A stretch of 64,000 nucleotides of DNA from Planctomycetota bacterium (GTDB lineage Bacteria; Planctomycetota; UBA1135; UBA2386): NCBI GenBank assembly GCA_016713175.1, contig JADJPQ010000007.1, positions 62,001 to 126,000 of the forward strand, written 5' to 3'. How positions within the stretch are numbered: position 1 is the first letter of the stretch; every line of letters begins with the position of its first letter. The notes beneath the pieces were generated by a model that was not told where the DNA came from, searched no databases, and saw only the letters and a list, made by a program, of their open reading frames with translations. Below, piece after piece: positions 53,123 to 62,680 of the stretch. Made by a program: the position numbers and the translations under genes.

Positions 53123-53184
53123 ACGCGGCGCAGCTTTGACAGCGCCATGACACGGCTGAGAGCCGTTCGTGCGTCGATAGCGGC

Positions 53185-55989
53185 ATGAGACAACGCACGG
53201 CATGGGTGGTCGTTCTCGCCTGGCTGCTGGCCCCAGGGCTCTTGGCGCAGGAACCGCAGACAGTCCAGGGGAGGCTCGCGGCGGCGAAGATCGCCGAGGC
53301 GCGCGGCGAGTTCGCGAACGCGGAGAAGCAGCTGCGCGACGCGTTGGCGATGGCCGCTCTGTCTCAGCGGGGCGAAGTCGAAGCGGCGCTGCGGTCGTTG
53401 CTGCAGCGTCTGGGTCGGCCGCAGGAAGGGGCGACGGTCGCCGCAACGGTGGATCCGGTGCAGCGTTTGATCGAGACGCTCGACACGGGCGGCATCGAGG
53501 ACGCGGCGGTCAAGGCCGCGCGCGACAGCCTGGCTTCGCTCGGTGGCCTAGCGATCCCCCAACTGCTGTCGGCAATGCCGAAGCTCGGGCCGTTCGGGCT
53601 CGGGCACGTGCTGAACCTCCTGGGCTCGCATGCCGATCCGCGCATCGCCGAGGCGGTGGCGGAACTGGTGCGCAAGGCGGATCCGGCGGTCGCGCTTGTC
53701 GTCGCCGACCGCATCGCCGAGTTCCGAACTGAGGTCGCCGGTCCGTTGGCGCGCCGGCTGTTTCTGCCCGAATCCGGCAATCCGGTGCCGGTGCGTGCCG
53801 AGGCGTGGTTCGCCTTGTGCAAGCACGGCGCGGCAACCTCAACGGATGTCGCGGGGGCACTCCCGCTGTTGGAGAACGGCGACCCCGAGGCGTCGGGAAA
53901 TGTGATCGCCGGGTTGGCGCTGGTGCGGGACGAGTGGGCAACTGCCGCCTTGCATGGGCTAGCCGAGCGAGCGTTGATCCCGCAGGTCCGCAGTCGTCTG
54001 ATCGCGGCGGTGGCCGGCCGGGTGCAGAGTGCCGAGGAAATGATGATCGTGCAGCAGCTCGAAGCGCTGCCGGCGGACTATCGGCTGCAGCCCGCGTTCT
54101 CGTTGGCCAGGGAGCACCCGCAATGGCCCCTGGTTGCTGCAGTGGCGTTGCGCACGAACCCAGAACCGGGGATGGTGGCGGCGCTGGTGATGCTGACGGA
54201 GTGGTGGCGCAAGCCAGAGGCGAGCGCCGAGCTGTTGTTGCAGGTGCTGGATCTGCCGCTGGCGGAGGGAAAACGTCGCAGCTCACCACGGACGATGAAC
54301 CCGGAGACCTCCGTTCCGCGCGCGTGCGTCGATGCGCTGCGCAGCCTGGTCGAACGTGGGTGGGTGCTGCCGCCCGAGCGAGATGGCTTGGTGCTGCAGG
54401 CGATCCAACGCGCCCAGTACGCAGGCAGTGCGTTTGTGTCCTTCCTGCCGTTCGATGGCGAGGAACGCGCGCTGGCGGCCTTCACCAATGGAGGTGAGAC
54501 CTTCGGAGTCGAGCTTGCGCAAGGCGCACTGTCGCCAGCGCGACCATGGTTCCGACTGACAGTGCGGGCGATGGCAGCGGTTGCGAGCAACCCGCACGGC
54601 AGCCAGGGGAAGTACGGCGACCTGCTGGTGCGCGACTGGAATGGCGCGCCGGCCGAAGTCGTCGCCGAACTCGTCGCCGTGACCAGTGTGGCGGTGCGGA
54701 ATGGGAACTCCTCCCAGGGCGCGGCGGCCAGGGCCATGAGCACCTGTCCGACCCTGCCGGTGGACCTGTTGTTCCCCTACCTGGCCACGCGCGAAGGGCT
54801 CGAGGCGATCCAGTTGGCCGAAGAACGCGACCCGAAGGCGTTGCTCGGCTGGTTGCGCGCCAATCCCACCGTTGCCGACAACGACAATCTGACGACGCAA
54901 GTCGCGTCGTTGCTGCTGCGCCATGGCGGTGCGCTCGATGTCCCGCTGGCCGTGCACCTGATCCGCAGCGGTGCCGCGCTCGGCGAAGTGTCCAGCGACG
55001 AGATCGCGCAGTTCCTGACCGCAAATGGCCGCGGTCATCTCGAGGTCGTGCGGCTCGCCGAGCAGCCAATCCGACTGGTGCCGTCGGACACGTGGGTTCG
55101 TCTGGCGACCGAGGCGGCCAGCGAAGTCGCGAGCCGCGACTTCCGCTCGGCGGTGGCGTTGTGCCCGGCGCTGGAACCCTCCTGCGCGCAGGCGCTGCAC
55201 ACCCGGTTGTTGCGCATCATCCGCAAGGAGGACGCGGCCGCCCTGCTTGCCGATCTGCGCGGCATGCCGCCGGTGGCACTTCTGGACGACTCCGGCACCA
55301 CCAGCGCACTGAGTCGGAAGATCACTCTGCTGGCCGCCGCCGGCGGCCCAGCCGCGATCCCACTGCTCGACGAACTGCTGGCCGCCATGCCACCGACCGA
55401 GCCCGACTCGGCCGCAGACCGACTGGCCGGGCTCATCGCCCGCACCCGGATCGAACTGAGTCCGCAGCCGCGCGCCGACGTCATCCGTTCGATGCTGACT
55501 TCCGGACGGGTGGTCGAGGTCCTGGCGGCGATGCGGTCGCCCGAGGCATGGCAGCCGGAGCTGCTGGACACCCTGGTGGCCGCGGCAGTGCGCGTTGCCA
55601 CGCAGCGCGCGATCATCGACTCGTTTGCGGAGATCGCCGCCTCCGCGTGGTTGCCGTTCTGTCGCGCTGTTCTCGCCCATCGGGATCTGGCGCAGTGCAA
55701 GCCGGAGTTTGTCGTGCACGTGCTCCGCGGCCTCGGGGACGCGCGCGATCCGGCGGCGATTCCCCTGCTGGCGTCGGCGCTGGCGCATGGCCGCACGGCG
55801 GTCCGCCTCGAAGTCGCGCGGCAGTTGGGGCGCACGCTGTCGCCGGATGCGGCCTCGGCGCTGATCACCTTGCTGCGCGATGATGATCCGGAGTTGCGCA
55901 AGGCCGCCGACGATGCCCTGACCGCGATCGCCGACCATGCCGACAAACTCCAGAAGTGGCAGGCTCGCTTCCCGGCCAAGGGGCGCTGA
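53185..55989 (+). CDS. Large exported HEAT-repeat protein
   Basis: 934 residues with a signal peptide (VVVLAWLLAPGLLAQ). An N-terminal coiled helical part (RLAAAKIAEARGEFANAEKQ, TPR-like) is followed by many irregular HEAT/armadillo repeats, clearest at the end (DPAAIPLLASALAHGRTAVR; DAASALITLLRDDDPELRKA). It probably scaffolds other exported proteins. No enzymatic motif visible. Convergent with the nucleotidase gene across a strong hairpin. Confidence 0.8.
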   Translation: MRQRTAWVVVLAWLLAPGLLAQEPQTVQGRLAAAKIAEARGEFANAEKQLRDALAMAALSQRGEVEAALRSLLQRLGRPQEGATVAATVDPVQRLIETLDTGGIEDAAVKAARDSLASLGGLAIPQLLSAMPKLGPFGLGHVLNLLGSHADPRIAEAVAELVRKADPAVALVVADRIAEFRTEVAGPLARRLFLPESGNPVPVRAEAWFALCKHGAATSTDVAGALPLLENGDPEASGNVIAGLALVRDEWATAALHGLAERALIPQVRSRLIAAVAGRVQSAEEMMIVQQLEALPADYRLQPAFSLAREHPQWPLVAAVALRTNPEPGMVAALVMLTEWWRKPEASAELLLQVLDLPLAEGKRRSSPRTMNPETSVPRACVDALRSLVERGWVLPPERDGLVLQAIQRAQYAGSAFVSFLPFDGEERALAAFTNGGETFGVELAQGALSPARPWFRLTVRAMAAVASNPHGSQGKYGDLLVRDWNGAPAEVVAELVAVTSVAVRNGNSSQGAAARAMSTCPTLPVDLLFPYLATREGLEAIQLAEERDPKALLGWLRANPTVADNDNLTTQVASLLLRHGGALDVPLAVHLIRSGAALGEVSSDEIAQFLTANGRGHLEVVRLAEQPIRLVPSDTWVRLATEAASEVASRDFRSAVALCPALEPSCAQALHTRLLRIIRKEDAAALLADLRGMPPVALLDDSGTTSALSRKITLLAAAGGPAAIPLLDELLAAMPPTEPDSAADRLAGLIARTRIELSPQPRADVIRSMLTSGRVVEVLAAMRSPEAWQPELLDTLVAAAVRVATQRAIIDSFAEIAASAWLPFCRAVLAHRDLAQCKPEFVVHVLRGLGDARDPAAIPLLASALAHGRTAVRLEVARQLGRTLSPDAASALITLLRDDDPELRKAADDALTAIADHADKLQKWQARFPAKGR

Positions 55990-56013
55990 AGGCCGGTCGC
56001 CGGCCGGTTTCAG
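55986..56013. terminator. Bidirectional hairpin spanning both stop codons
   Basis: GGCCGG (55991-55996) pairs with CCGGCC (56000-56005) around TCG. The stem is extended by CTGAA (55986-55990) with TTCAG (56009-56013) after a 3-nt bulge. It covers the stops of both convergent genes, a common bidirectional terminator arrangement, though no clean U-tract follows. Confidence 0.5.
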
Positions 56014-57446
56014 CCAGAGCCCTGCCGCGCATCGTGCGGCAAGCTGCCGCGCGCGGCCCGCAGGTAGCCGAACGGTGTCAGCCACAGCAGGTTCGACACC
56101 CGCGACGTGTAGACATCGGCATGCCGTTCGATCTGGCGCGCCAGCCGGCTCTTGTCGCTGCCGGCGCGCAGCAGTGGCCCGAAGCGCCGATGGCCGAGTT
56201 CGCCAGCGGCCTTGACCAGCGGCTGCAGCCGTTGATCCAGCGCGTCGCCCTGCTCGCGCAGCGCCCGCAGCCGCTCGTGGATCGCCGGCACCGACAGCGT
56301 CACGGCAGACGGCAGCGGTTCGCCGTGCTTGCTGCGCTGCACTGCCAGCCGCAACGTCGCCTGTTCCTGTTCGAGCGTCTGCTTCTCCGCCATCAGTGCC
56401 GCCAGTTGGCCTTGTCGATCGGCGAATTGCCGTTCCTGCAGCACCTCGTCTTCGAGTTCGCGCAGCACCAGCGCCGTGCGCCAGCGGCGGATCTGGCTGC
56501 TGACGTGAACGTCGGCGTAGACGTGATCGCCGACGTACAGGATGTCCTCGCCGGGCAGGCCGAAGTGCTGCTGCACCGCTTCGGCATTGCCATGGCGGTA
56601 CACGCGGTCCGGCCTGAGGGCCGCGGTCACCGGCGGGTGCTCCGCCTGTTCGTCGACATCGAAGAACGGCCGATTGCCGTCGAAGAACGACGGCTTCCTG
56701 CTCTGCGTGATCACCAGATCGAACAACGACCGCCAGCCGGCGCCGACGAGGTAGCGGTCGAAGGCGTAACGCATCATCGGTTCGGTGTAGTGCCACTCCG
56801 AGTTGGTCGCCAGGAACAGCTTCTTGCCGGCGTGTCGCAGATCGAGCAGCGCGCGCGGCAGGTCGGGGTCGAGCATCACGAAGCGCTCCGGTGCGGCGAT
56901 GATCTCGGCCTTCAGTTCGCCTTCGAGGTGGGCGGCATCCATCGTCTCGCCGACCAGTTGGTAGAGGCCGCGGTAGTCGAGCTTGCCGAGCAGACCGCGG
57001 TCGCGCAGTTCGACGAGCTGGCCGTAGAGACACGCTTCCGACAGCGAGAACAGCGTGTTCAGGAACACCCAGCGCTTCTCGCTCAGATCGACCCAGACCT
57101 GGGCGTAGGCCTTGCGTTGTTCGTCGTGTGACAGCAACGCGGTGCCGTGCGCGGCCTGCGTGACCCAGCCGAAGCGATTGGCCTTGACGATGTTGCCGAG
57201 CTCGAGATCGACGATCAGGCCGCGGGCGAACAGGTCCGGGTCGAACCGGAGGTCCCCGACCGGCAGCCCCTTGGCCAGCAGCCTCTGTTGCACGTGGGCG
57301 TAGGCGCGGGCTTCCCACGCGCGGACGTCGTAGTGGACCAGCGTGTAGTCCATGTCGAAGCCGATGGCCTGGATCGAGCGCATGTTCAGCGTGCGATTGC
57401 AGAACACCGCGCGCCCTTCGGGGGGCTCGTACGGGGTGGCGGACAT
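56010..57446 (-). CDS. HAD-IG family 5'-nucleotidase
   Basis: 478 residues. IQAIGFDMDYTLVHY holds the HAD nucleophile DxD (motif I); LFLATNSEWHYTEP is motif II; ILYVGDHVYADVH is motif IV. The length and the long alpha-helical cap and tail (residues about 300-440, with a coiled-coil-like AALMAEKQTLEQEQATLRLA) match the cytosolic purine 5'-nucleotidase (cN-II / HAD-IG) family, which dephosphorylates IMP or GMP. The ATG at 57446 leaves a short N-terminal extension before the motif; a start around residue 22 (MRSIQAIG) is possible. Confidence 0.9.
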   Translation of the reverse strand: MSATPYEPPEGRAVFCNRTLNMRSIQAIGFDMDYTLVHYDVRAWEARAYAHVQQRLLAKGLPVGDLRFDPDLFARGLIVDLELGNIVKANRFGWVTQAAHGTALLSHDEQRKAYAQVWVDLSEKRWVFLNTLFSLSEACLYGQLVELRDRGLLGKLDYRGLYQLVGETMDAAHLEGELKAEIIAAPERFVMLDPDLPRALLDLRHAGKKLFLATNSEWHYTEPMMRYAFDRYLVGAGWRSLFDLVITQSRKPSFFDGNRPFFDVDEQAEHPPVTAALRPDRVYRHGNAEAVQQHFGLPGEDILYVGDHVYADVHVSSQIRRWRTALVLRELEDEVLQERQFADRQGQLAALMAEKQTLEQEQATLRLAVQRSKHGEPLPSAVTLSVPAIHERLRALREQGDALDQRLQPLVKAAGELGHRRFGPLLRAGSDKSRLARQIERHADVYTSRVSNLLWLTPFGYLRAARGSLPHDARQGSG

Positions 57447-57471
57447 GGGCAGCGTTGTAGCGCCGCGGCGT

Positions 57472-57878
57472 TCAGTCGAGCAGGCTTTCGTGGCGCAGGA
57501 TCGCTTCGGCGTCCTTGGCGAGACCCGAAAGCAGAGTCAGCACGGAACGGACTTCGGCGCTGGTGAAATCGATCGCCGACTCGTAGTCCGCCTGTTCGCG
57601 CGAACGCTGCAGGCCAGCGAGTTGCCACCCGGGCACGCTTGGCAACAACCCAGGGCGTACGAACTCGCGATGCAGCAACTGGATGGCCCCGGCGTGGGTG
57701 CGCGTCGTCAGGCCGCGGGCGAGCGGCAGCGCCTGGATCCAGTGAAAGGCCGCTAGTGGGCGCGCGAGACGGCGTCGCGCGGCAGCTCGAGGGTCAGCAA
57801 CGCCTCCGCGGCACGGGTTGCCTGACGCGATCGCCGCACGGCGTCGGCGACGTTCATCCTGGTGTCGTCGCCGGTCAC
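57472..57878 (-). pseudogene. HEPN-domain toxin gene with single-base frameshift
   Basis: The GTG at 57878 starts ...NVADAVRRSRQATRAAEALL ... DAVSRAH, then TAG at 57753-57755. A one-base deletion there (expected about TAC or TAT, read as TA) explains the break. In the next frame the HEPN sequence continues as AAFHWIQALPLARGL, RTHAGAIQLLHREF and SAIDFTSAEVRSVL to a stop at 57472. Restored, it would be about 135 residues with the SRAxYAAFH motif and RTHAG typical of MNT-linked HEPN toxins. GTGA overlap with the MNT gene supports the start. Could be decay or an indel error. Confidence 0.82.
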
Positions 57879-58225
57879 AAGCACACTCCATCCCGGTCGA
57901 TTTCGCCGACCAGCGGGTGGCGGTTCTGCTGCATCTGTCGCCACTTCTGCGAGTCGAGCAACAACCCGCCGATGACGACACCGTGCCGATCCAGTTGCCG
58001 ATGGAACTCCTGCAGCACTTCCCGTTCGTCCGGTGCCTTCAGATCGTCGATCGCAATCAACAGATCGAGGTCGGATTCCTCGTGGCCCTCGCCGCGCGCG
58101 CGCGAGCCGAACAGCCGCAGGTCGCGCAGCCGGTTCGGGAACCGCGCCCGGAGGAACGCGGCCAATTCCGCCAGGGTTGCGCGTTCGTCGCGCAGCAACG
58201 TCGGTGGCAGCGTGTTCGAAGCCAT
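57875..58225 (-). CDS. MNT nucleotidyltransferase, HEPN-partner antitoxin
   Basis: 116 residues. The nucleotidyltransferase signature GSRARGEGHEESDLDLLI is a minimal NTase (GS ... DxD), flanked by N-terminal helices and a C-terminal segment ending EIDRDGVCL. In HEPN/MNT modules the MNT AMPylates the HEPN toxin and neutralises it. It precedes the HEPN gene and overlaps it by GTGA. The MNT frame is intact while its toxin is broken, which fits loss of the toxin first. Confidence 0.87.
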   Translation of the reverse strand: MASNTLPPTLLRDERATLAELAAFLRARFPNRLRDLRLFGSRARGEGHEESDLDLLIAIDDLKAPDEREVLQEFHRQLDRHGVVIGGLLLDSQKWRQMQQNRHPLVGEIDRDGVCL

Positions 58226-58354
58226 CGCGAGGAACAGTAGGGCCACGGCGTCGGCCGGGCAATCCACCGCTTGCCGCCAGCGCGCCACGGGTTTGCGGCC
58301 GGATCTCCGCGGCCGCATGATGCTCGGGCCCCTCTCGAGCCACCGGTTGTGCGC

Positions 58355-59911
58355 ATGTTGCGATCGCTGATCCCGCTGTTGTCGGTCCTGTTGTCGGTGG
58401 CGCAGTCTGCGGTCGCGCAAGACGAAGCGAAGCTGCTCGCGGCGTTCACCAAGGCATTCCAGCCGGCCAAGAAGGACGCGCCGTCGATCGAAGCGCGCGC
58501 CAAGGCGCTCGCCGACCTGCAGGGACTCGACTCCGCCAAGGTCGCCGAAGCGCTGGCCGAGGCCTGGCGCGCGACCGAGAAGCTGGCCGCGACCGTCGAC
58601 GCGCAGCGCGACGCCGCGCAGACCGAGATGGCCGAACTGCTCGGGGCCCAGGCCGGCAAGGAGCGCCGCGTGTTGCCACAGGAGAAGCAACAGCGGTTCC
58701 TCGAACTGCGCGACCTGCTGCCCAAGCTGCGCGGCGACAGCGAGGCGCTGCACAACCTGAAGCAGGACGTCGCCAATCGGGTCGGGACATTGCGGCAGAA
58801 GCCGTCGCTGCTGTTCCTGCTGCAGAAGGTGCTGCCCGGCAAGGCCGATCCGCTGCCGCTGCGGATGGCGGCCGGTCGGGCGCTGGGCGGCGGCGCCACT
58901 GCAGTGATGGCCGAACTGGCGGCCGCCGCTTCGCGCTTCAAGGAGCCGGAAGAACTGCTGCCGGTCATCGATGCGTTCGGCATCGCCGGCGCCGGCGCGG
59001 CCGCGCATGCCCCGATCGTGATCGGGCTGCTGCTGCACAAAGAGGAGGCCGTGCGCGAACGCGCGGCGCTGGCGCTGGCGAGGCTCGCCGTGCCGGCGGC
59101 GATCGAGCCGATGATCGCGTTGCTCGGTAAGTGCAGCGGCCAGGTCCGGATGCGCGTCGCCTCGGCGCTCGAAGTGCTGACCGGCGAGAAGCACGGCCTC
59201 AATGTCGGTGCCTGGCAGGGTTGGTGGGCCGCCGAGGGCGCGGCGGTGCTGGCCGGCGCGCGCGTGCTTGGCAAGGGTGTGCCGAGCCACCGCAAGACCA
59301 CCGACGAGAACTACTACTTCGGCATCCCGCAGGACCAGAGCAACGCGATCCTGTACGTGATCGACTGTTCCGGCTCGATGGCCCGGCAGTTCGAACTTCC
59401 GGTCGGCCCGACGGTGGTCGGCGGCAAGCCGCCGGTGCAGACGCGGCTGGAGGCCTGCCAGAAGGAACTGGTGCGCGCGCTCGGGATGCTGCGGCCCGAG
59501 CAGAAGTTCGGCATCCTCTGGTACAACGATCTGCCGCATCTGTGGCAGCCGAAGATGCAGAACGCCACCAAGGCGGTCGTCGACGAGGCCAAGGCGTTCG
59601 TGTTGTCGCTGACGCCCGCGTCGTCGACCAACATCCACGATTCACTCGAGCAGGGCTTCAAGCTGGTCGGCCGCGGCGCGCGCGATCGCTACTACGGCAT
59701 CGAACTCGACACGATCTTCCTGCTGACCGACGGCTCGCCGACGACGGCGACCGGCGAACTCGACTCCACCGAGAAGATCCTGACGGCGGCACTGCTGTGG
59801 AATCCGTTGCAGCGGGTGACGCTGCACACGATCGGCATCGGCCCGGAACTGAACGACGTGTTCCTGGCCGCGTTGGCCAAGCAGCACGGCGGGCAATACA
59901 AGAAGTTCTGA
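58355..59911 (+). CDS. Exported HEAT-repeat plus VWA-domain protein
   Basis: 518 residues. The signal peptide (LRSLIPLLSVLLSVAQ) is followed by a coiled/helical region, HEAT repeats (about 180-290) and a von Willebrand A domain (about 340-515) with a MIDAS motif: AILYVIDCSGSM, SSTNIHDS and LLTDGSPTT. VWA domains bind proteins through a divalent metal and often assemble surface complexes. It is followed directly by the FAD oxidoreductase gene, whose ATG begins immediately after the TGA. Confidence 0.87.
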   Translation: MLRSLIPLLSVLLSVAQSAVAQDEAKLLAAFTKAFQPAKKDAPSIEARAKALADLQGLDSAKVAEALAEAWRATEKLAATVDAQRDAAQTEMAELLGAQAGKERRVLPQEKQQRFLELRDLLPKLRGDSEALHNLKQDVANRVGTLRQKPSLLFLLQKVLPGKADPLPLRMAAGRALGGGATAVMAELAAAASRFKEPEELLPVIDAFGIAGAGAAAHAPIVIGLLLHKEEAVRERAALALARLAVPAAIEPMIALLGKCSGQVRMRVASALEVLTGEKHGLNVGAWQGWWAAEGAAVLAGARVLGKGVPSHRKTTDENYYFGIPQDQSNAILYVIDCSGSMARQFELPVGPTVVGGKPPVQTRLEACQKELVRALGMLRPEQKFGILWYNDLPHLWQPKMQNATKAVVDEAKAFVLSLTPASSTNIHDSLEQGFKLVGRGARDRYYGIELDTIFLLTDGSPTTATGELDSTEKILTAALLWNPLQRVTLHTIGIGPELNDVFLAALAKQHGGQYKKF

Positions 59912-61534
59912 ATGAACTGGTTGCCCGGTGTCCTCGCGTGGTTCCTGTGTCTGCCGTTGGCGGCGCAGGTGCAGGTCGATGTCTGTGTCTACGGTGCCAA
60001 TGCCGCCGGTTGCATCGCGGCGATCGATCTGGCGCAGCGCGGGCGCACGGTGGCGCTGCTCGATGCCGATGGTCACCTCGGCGGGTTGACCACTTCGGGG
60101 CTGGGCGCCACCGACGTCGGCAACAAGGATGCGATCGGCGGGCTGGCGCGCGCGTTCTACCGGCGGTTGCGGCGACACTACGACCGCGACGAGAACTGGA
60201 CCCGGCAGCGGCGCAGCGAGTTCCGTGGGCGCGGTCACGAGGCCGGCGAGGACGTGGCGTGGACGTTCGAACCGTCGGTGGCGATGGCGACGTTGCGCGC
60301 CATGCTCGACGAAGCGAAGGTTGCGGTCACGGTGGCGCGACTGGATCGATCGCCAGCGGGCGTCGGTCGCGATGGCGCGCGGCTCTCCTGGCTGAAGACG
60401 GAGAGTGGGGTGACGGTCACTGCCCGGGTGTTCCTCGACTGCAGCTACGAAGGCGATCTGATGGCAGCGGCGGGGTGTTCATACCACGTCGGGCGCGAGG
60501 CCAATGCGGTCTACGGCGAGACGTTGAACGGTGTTCAGACCAAGAACGCGCGGTTCCATCAGTTCGCCAAGGCAGTGGATCCGTATGTGGTGCCCGGCGA
60601 TTCGAAGAGCGGCCTGATCTTCGGTGTGCAGGCCGGCGGGCCGGGCGAGGAAGGCGCCGGCGATCACAAGGTGCAGGCGTTCTGTTATCGGCTGTGCGCG
60701 ACCGATGTGGTCGACAATCGCGTCCCCTGGCCGAAGCCCGACGGCTACGACGTGCGCACCTATGAACTGCTGCTGCGCGCGTTCGCCGCCGGCGACACCC
60801 TGCCGCTGTGGCATCCGGTCGAGATGCCCAATCGCAAGACCGACAGCAACAACCACGGTTCGGTGTCGACGGATTTCCTGGGCGCGAATTGGCGTTGGCC
60901 GGAGGGCAGTTACGTCGAACGGGCGGCGATTGCCGCGGCGCATCGGCGCTGGCAGCAGGGACTGTTCTGGACGTTGGCGAACGAACAACGGGTGCCGGCG
61001 AAGGTCCGGACGGAGTTTTCGCGCTGGGGTCTGTGCCAGGACGAGTTCGTCGACTCCGGACATTGGCCGCCGCTGCTGTATGTGCGCGAGGGCCGGCGGC
61101 TGGTCGGCGAACTGGTGGTGACGGAGCATCATTGCATGGGCCGCGAAGTCGCGGCGGATCCGGTGGGCATGGGTGCGTACGCGATGGACAGCCACAATGT
61201 GCAGCGCTACGTCGGCCCGGACGGGACCGTTCGCAATGAAGGCGATGTGCAGGTGAAGGTGCCGCAGCCGTACGGGATCTCATTGCGCGCGTTGCTGCCA
61301 AAGGCAAGGGAGTGCGACAACCTGCTGGTGCCGGTGGCGGTGTCGGCGAGCCACATCGCGTACGGTTCGATCCGGATGGAGCCGGTGTTCATGGTGTTGG
61401 CGCAGTCGGCGGCGGTGGTCGCGGATCTGGCGCTGGCGGGTGATCTGGCGGTGCAGTCGGTAGGCTACGAGACTGTTCGTGACCGCCTGCTGGCGGCCGG
61501 GCAGGTATTGACCTGGCCGGTCCGGCGGAAGTAG
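59912..61534 (+). CDS. Exported FAD-dependent oxidoreductase (FAD_oxidored family)
   Basis: 540 residues. After the signal peptide (VLAWFLCLPLAAQ) comes a Rossmann dinucleotide site (DVCVYGANAAGCIAAIDLAQ), then HLGGLTTSGLGATD and VFLDCSYEGDLMAAAG. The C-terminal part carries ASHIAYGSIRMEPVFM and AAVVADLALAGDLAVQ, the usual FAD-binding ending. This family is frequent in planctomycetes and linked to oxidation of sugars or related compounds outside the cytoplasm; the exact substrate is unknown. Starts at once after the VWA gene. Confidence 0.88.
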   Translation: MNWLPGVLAWFLCLPLAAQVQVDVCVYGANAAGCIAAIDLAQRGRTVALLDADGHLGGLTTSGLGATDVGNKDAIGGLARAFYRRLRRHYDRDENWTRQRRSEFRGRGHEAGEDVAWTFEPSVAMATLRAMLDEAKVAVTVARLDRSPAGVGRDGARLSWLKTESGVTVTARVFLDCSYEGDLMAAAGCSYHVGREANAVYGETLNGVQTKNARFHQFAKAVDPYVVPGDSKSGLIFGVQAGGPGEEGAGDHKVQAFCYRLCATDVVDNRVPWPKPDGYDVRTYELLLRAFAAGDTLPLWHPVEMPNRKTDSNNHGSVSTDFLGANWRWPEGSYVERAAIAAAHRRWQQGLFWTLANEQRVPAKVRTEFSRWGLCQDEFVDSGHWPPLLYVREGRRLVGELVVTEHHCMGREVAADPVGMGAYAMDSHNVQRYVGPDGTVRNEGDVQVKVPQPYGISLRALLPKARECDNLLVPVAVSASHIAYGSIRMEPVFMVLAQSAAVVADLALAGDLAVQSVGYETVRDRLLAAGQVLTWPVRRK

Positions 61535-61584
61535 CGCGAGCATCAAGGGAACAGTGGAAGTTTGCCGTTGGGCTGCGCGTCCGC

Positions 61585-62613
61585 ATGCCTGCGATGCAAG
61601 CACTCTCTCGCGCGTCCATTCTGTGGGTCATGTCGGTTGCCCTCGTTGCCCAGCAACCCACCGAGCCCGCGACCGCCAAGCCACCGAGCGGATCCGGGCT
61701 GCGAAACCGCGTGGACAGGCTGTTCCGCGATGGAGCGCTGCCAGTGCGGCTGGAGGTCGACGGCGCCGTGGTGCTGACCAAGGACCTGGACAGCCGCTGC
61801 GAGGCGATGGCGGCCGACCCGGCGCTGCAGCGAGCCCAGTTCGTGATCCTCGACCTGCTGCGCGAAGAACTGCGCCGCACCGGCAAGGTCCTCGCCGACG
61901 AGGCGCTCGATGCCGCCTATGAGACCTACCGCAAGCCGTACGACGACACGCCGTTCACGGTCAAGGTGATCGCGACGAAGTTCAAGGGCTACCCGAGCCT
62001 GGAGGCGTTCGTCGAGCGCTGGCGCATCCAGCACGCGTTCGTGCAGACGCTGACGATCGGCAAGGAGCAGTTGCAGCAGGAGGCCGAGCGGTGGCAGCAG
62101 TTCTTCGGCGACGGCACGGTGGCGGTCGACCTCTGGTACTTCGCCGCCGACCGCGCGGCGGGGTCGGATTGGAACTTCCCCGAAGCCGAGAAGCAGGCGA
62201 ATGCGGCCGCGACGGCATTGCGGGCCGGGGCCGATCCCGAAGCCGTCCGGAAGACCAGTGATCCGATCACCGCCGTCGCTGGTTGGCCGGGCCGACCGCT
62301 CGGCTACAACATGTTGCGGCAGATGATGCGGGAGTCGGAGTACTCCGACCTCGGTGTCGCCGACTCGGCGGCGCGGGCGGTGTTCTTTGACGGCAAGCCC
62401 GGCGACCTGCTCGGCCCGCTGCGCTCGGTCCGCGGCTATTGGCTCGCGCGCGTGCAGGAACGGCATGCCGCCAAGCGGAAGCTCGAACTGAAGAGCGAGC
62501 GCGAGGAACAACTCGTCCGCGAAGTACTGGTGCAGCGGCTGTTCCTGGAGTGGGCGGATGCCGTGGTGGGCCGGGCCGTGGTGCGCGTGCCTGGCACGTC
62601 GGTCGGCAAGTGA
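61585..62613 (+). CDS. Exported parvulin-like peptidyl-prolyl isomerase homologue
   Basis: 342 residues. Signal sequence near the start (SILWVMSVALVAQ), a SurA-type N-terminal chaperone part (about 45-170, VILDLLREELRRTGKVLADE; FTVKVIATKFKGYPSLEAFV) and a parvulin-like region (about 180-300, FAADRAAGSDWNFPEAEKQA; FFDGKPGDLLGPLRSVRGYW). Such proteins help fold or insert outer-membrane proteins. Catalytic activity is uncertain as the parvulin part is divergent. Placed 50 bases after the oxidoreductase gene. Confidence 0.7.
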   Translation: MPAMQALSRASILWVMSVALVAQQPTEPATAKPPSGSGLRNRVDRLFRDGALPVRLEVDGAVVLTKDLDSRCEAMAADPALQRAQFVILDLLREELRRTGKVLADEALDAAYETYRKPYDDTPFTVKVIATKFKGYPSLEAFVERWRIQHAFVQTLTIGKEQLQQEAERWQQFFGDGTVAVDLWYFAADRAAGSDWNFPEAEKQANAAATALRAGADPEAVRKTSDPITAVAGWPGRPLGYNMLRQMMRESEYSDLGVADSAARAVFFDGKPGDLLGPLRSVRGYWLARVQERHAAKRKLELKSEREEQLVREVLVQRLFLEWADAVVGRAVVRVPGTSVGK

Positions 62614-62680
62614 GCACTCCGGAGGCCGCCGCAGCCAGCAGCGCCTTGTGACCGGCGCCGGGAAAGCCGATCATCGCTGC

